From positions 1 through 5,550 of the forward strand of contig ONXX01000088.1 in assembly GCA_900321955.1 (NCBI GenBank): a stretch of 5,550 bases of DNA, written 5' to 3'. The position numbers and the translations under genes are program-made. This document shows positions 4,596 to 5,550 of the stretch, piece after piece. The first letter of the stretch is position 1; each line of letters opens with the position of its first letter. The notes under the pieces were generated by a model. The model had not been told where the DNA came from and did not search any database. It was given only the letters and a program-made list of their open reading frames with translations. Source of the stretch: an uncultured Bacillota bacterium (GTDB taxonomy: Bacteria > Bacillota_I > Bacilli_A > Erysipelotrichales > Erysipelotrichaceae).

Positions 4596-5450
4596 ATGGA
4601 AGAAAACGCGAAATATATATCAGTAAGATTTGAAACAACAAATAAAACATATACATTCTCGACGACCGATCCGACGATCAAAAACGGTGACGCCGTCGTT
4701 GTCGAGACCCAGAGAGGCATGGAGTATTCCTATGCCGTCTCGGATCCTTTCGATAAACCGAATGTCTCTTTCGAGATCAAGCCGATCATTCGCAAGGCAA
4801 ACGAGAAAGACAAGAGGCAGTTCGAAAGAAACAAGGCCGATTCGATCGAAGCGAAGCGGATCTGCCAGGAAGAATCGGATAATCTCGATCTGAAGATGAA
4901 TGTCATCTCCGCTGAATATACTCTGGACAGGGCGAAGATCACCTTTACCTATCTGGCGGATGACCGTGTCGATTTCCGTGAACTTTTGAAGGTTCTGGCT
5001 TCGATCTTTCACTGCCGCATTGATTTAAGACAGGTAGGAACCAGAGACAAGGCCAAGATGGTGTCGGGTATCGGCGTCTGCGGCAGAGAACTCTGCTGTG
5101 CCAAGTTCATCGGCGAGTTCGACCGCATTTCCATCAATATGGCTAAAAATCAGCTGCTGGCTTTGAATATCCAGAAGCTATCCGGCCAGTGCGGCAATCT
5201 GATGTGCTGCCTCCGCTTTGAGGATGACGCCTACAAGGATCTCCGCAAGGACCTGCCGAAACTCAATTCGCAGGTTGAGTATGAGGGCGAGAGATACCGC
5301 ATCACATCGATGAACGTCATCGCCAAAAACTGCAAGCTGGAGAATCCGGATCATGCCATCTTCATCACACTCGATGACCTGATCAAAAAAGGCAAGTACA
5401 ACAAGCCGATGAAAAAAGAAGAAAAAGGAGAACAAAGTGTCGCCGGATAA
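4596..5450 (+). CDS. ricT: RicT (YaaT), PSP1-domain regulatory iron-sulfur protein
   Basis: This 284-residue protein of the PSP1 family has an N-terminal beta-rich part (about 1-65), a charged helix (about 66-100) and a cysteine-rich core. [14 protein letters not shown] (158-171) and [14 protein letters not shown] (196-209) supply C162, C167, C168, C199, C204 and C205, the pattern of B. subtilis RicT. There RicT joins RicA (YmcA) and RicF (YlbF) in a complex that binds [4Fe-4S] clusters and directs RNase Y to mature many operon mRNAs. Position directly after holB is the same as in B. subtilis. The ATG is preceded by AAGGTG at 4586-4591 with 4-base spacing, and only 9 bases separate it from holB. 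The lysine/glutamate-rich C-terminal tail contains the Shine-Dalgarno of the next gene. RicA and RicF are not in this window. Confidence 0.95.
   Translation: MEENAKYISVRFETTNKTYTFSTTDPTIKNGDAVVVETQRGMEYSYAVSDPFDKPNVSFEIKPIIRKANEKDKRQFERNKADSIEAKRICQEESDNLDLKMNVISAEYTLDRAKITFTYLADDRVDFRELLKVLASIFHCRIDLRQVGTRDKAKMVSGIGVCGRELCCAKFIGEFDRISINMAKNQLLALNIQKLSGQCGNLMCCLRFEDDAYKDLRKDLPKLNSQVEYEGERYRITSMNVIAKNCKLENPDHAIFITLDDLIKKGKYNKPMKKEEKGEQSVAG
5425..5430 (+). promoter_or_regulatory. Shine-Dalgarno site fixing the GTG start of rsmI
   Basis: AAGGAG at 5425-5430 lies 6 bases before GTG at 5437, inside the last codons of ricT. Its position selects this non-ATG start, and no in-frame ATG occurs in the visible rsmI sequence. 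Confidence 0.85.
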
Positions 5451-5550
5451 GAAGGCTACACTTTTTCTTGTTGCCACCCCGATCGGCAATCTGTCTGAAG
5501 CTTCCCCGCGCAGCGTGGAGGTTTTAAAGAGCGTCGATGTGATCGCCTGC
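5437..5550 (+). CDS. rsmI: RsmI, 16S rRNA 2'-O-methyltransferase (N-terminal part)
   Basis: Only the first 38 codons lie in the window and the gene runs off the right edge. Residues 9-19 read [11 protein letters not shown], the highly conserved start of RsmI/YraL tetrapyrrole-methylase-fold enzymes, followed by [16 protein letters not shown] (23-38), which matches the usual 'RALEVLK.VD.IA.EDTR'. RsmI uses S-adenosylmethionine to 2'-O-methylate C1402 of 16S rRNA (E. coli numbering), in the decoding centre. The GTG start with an ideal Shine-Dalgarno overlaps the ricT end by 14 bases, which implies translational coupling. In B. subtilis rsmI (yabC) is in the same cluster, but yabA, trmN6 and yazA lie between it and ricT; they are absent here. 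Confidence 0.95.
   Translation, partial: MSPDKKATLFLVATPIGNLSEASPRSVEVLKSVDVIAC

Noticed and set aside
4620..5012. 130-codon open frame on the minus strand
   Set aside because: It is antisense to ricT, whose cysteine motifs prove the plus-strand frame; no independent support.

Overview
The window is a gene-dense, all-plus-strand piece of a low-to-mid-GC Bacillota (Firmicutes) chromosome. Three things support this: the rqcP-divIC pair, the tmk-holB-ricT-rsmI order, and purine-rich Shine-Dalgarno sites. The clusters are simpler than in Bacillus subtilis, with no yaaQ/yaaR between tmk and holB and no yabA/trmN6/yazA between ricT and rsmI. That simplification and the base composition would fit an Erysipelotrichia-type lineage, but this is inference. 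No RNA gene, insertion sequence, CRISPR array or attachment site is visible.

Layout. Bases 1-103 hold the C-terminus of an upstream protein, possibly Mfd by position. It is followed with a 4-base overlap by rqcP (100-372), the S4-domain ribosome-quality-control factor. divIC (414-713), a division coiled-coil protein, has a TATAAT box only 6 bases before its ATG, so its transcript may be leaderless. An intrinsic terminator (740-761) closes this first unit. A second unit starts with a short Phd/YefM-type antitoxin-like protein (815-991) behind a strong Shine-Dalgarno. It overlaps by 4 bases a PIN-fold, VapC-like protein (988-1392) whose expected catalytic acidic residues all appear replaced. 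That gene runs by overlap into a NUDIX hydrolase of the ADP-ribose pyrophosphatase group (1376-1903) and then into an unrecognised all-helical, TPR-like protein (1896-2687). A near-consensus extended -10 element (2688-2696) precedes a second Phd-like protein (2706-3002) that has no toxin beside it. This protein abuts tmk (3002-3637), followed by holB (3618-4586), ricT (4596-5450) and the start of rsmI (5437 to the window end).

Functional themes are ribosome rescue and division in the first unit, then nucleotide housekeeping (NUDIX, thymidylate kinase), the replication clamp loader, RNase Y-dependent mRNA maturation (RicT) and 16S rRNA methylation (RsmI). Nearly every junction from 815 onward overlaps or has only a few bases between genes, so translational coupling is likely.

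The most unusual content is a toxin-antitoxin-like pair with an apparently dead PIN nuclease, built into a core operon together with a second, orphan Phd-like protein. This looks more like a domesticated regulatory module than an active mobile toxin-antitoxin locus. That reading rests on comparison by eye with remembered family consensus and needs profile and structure checks.
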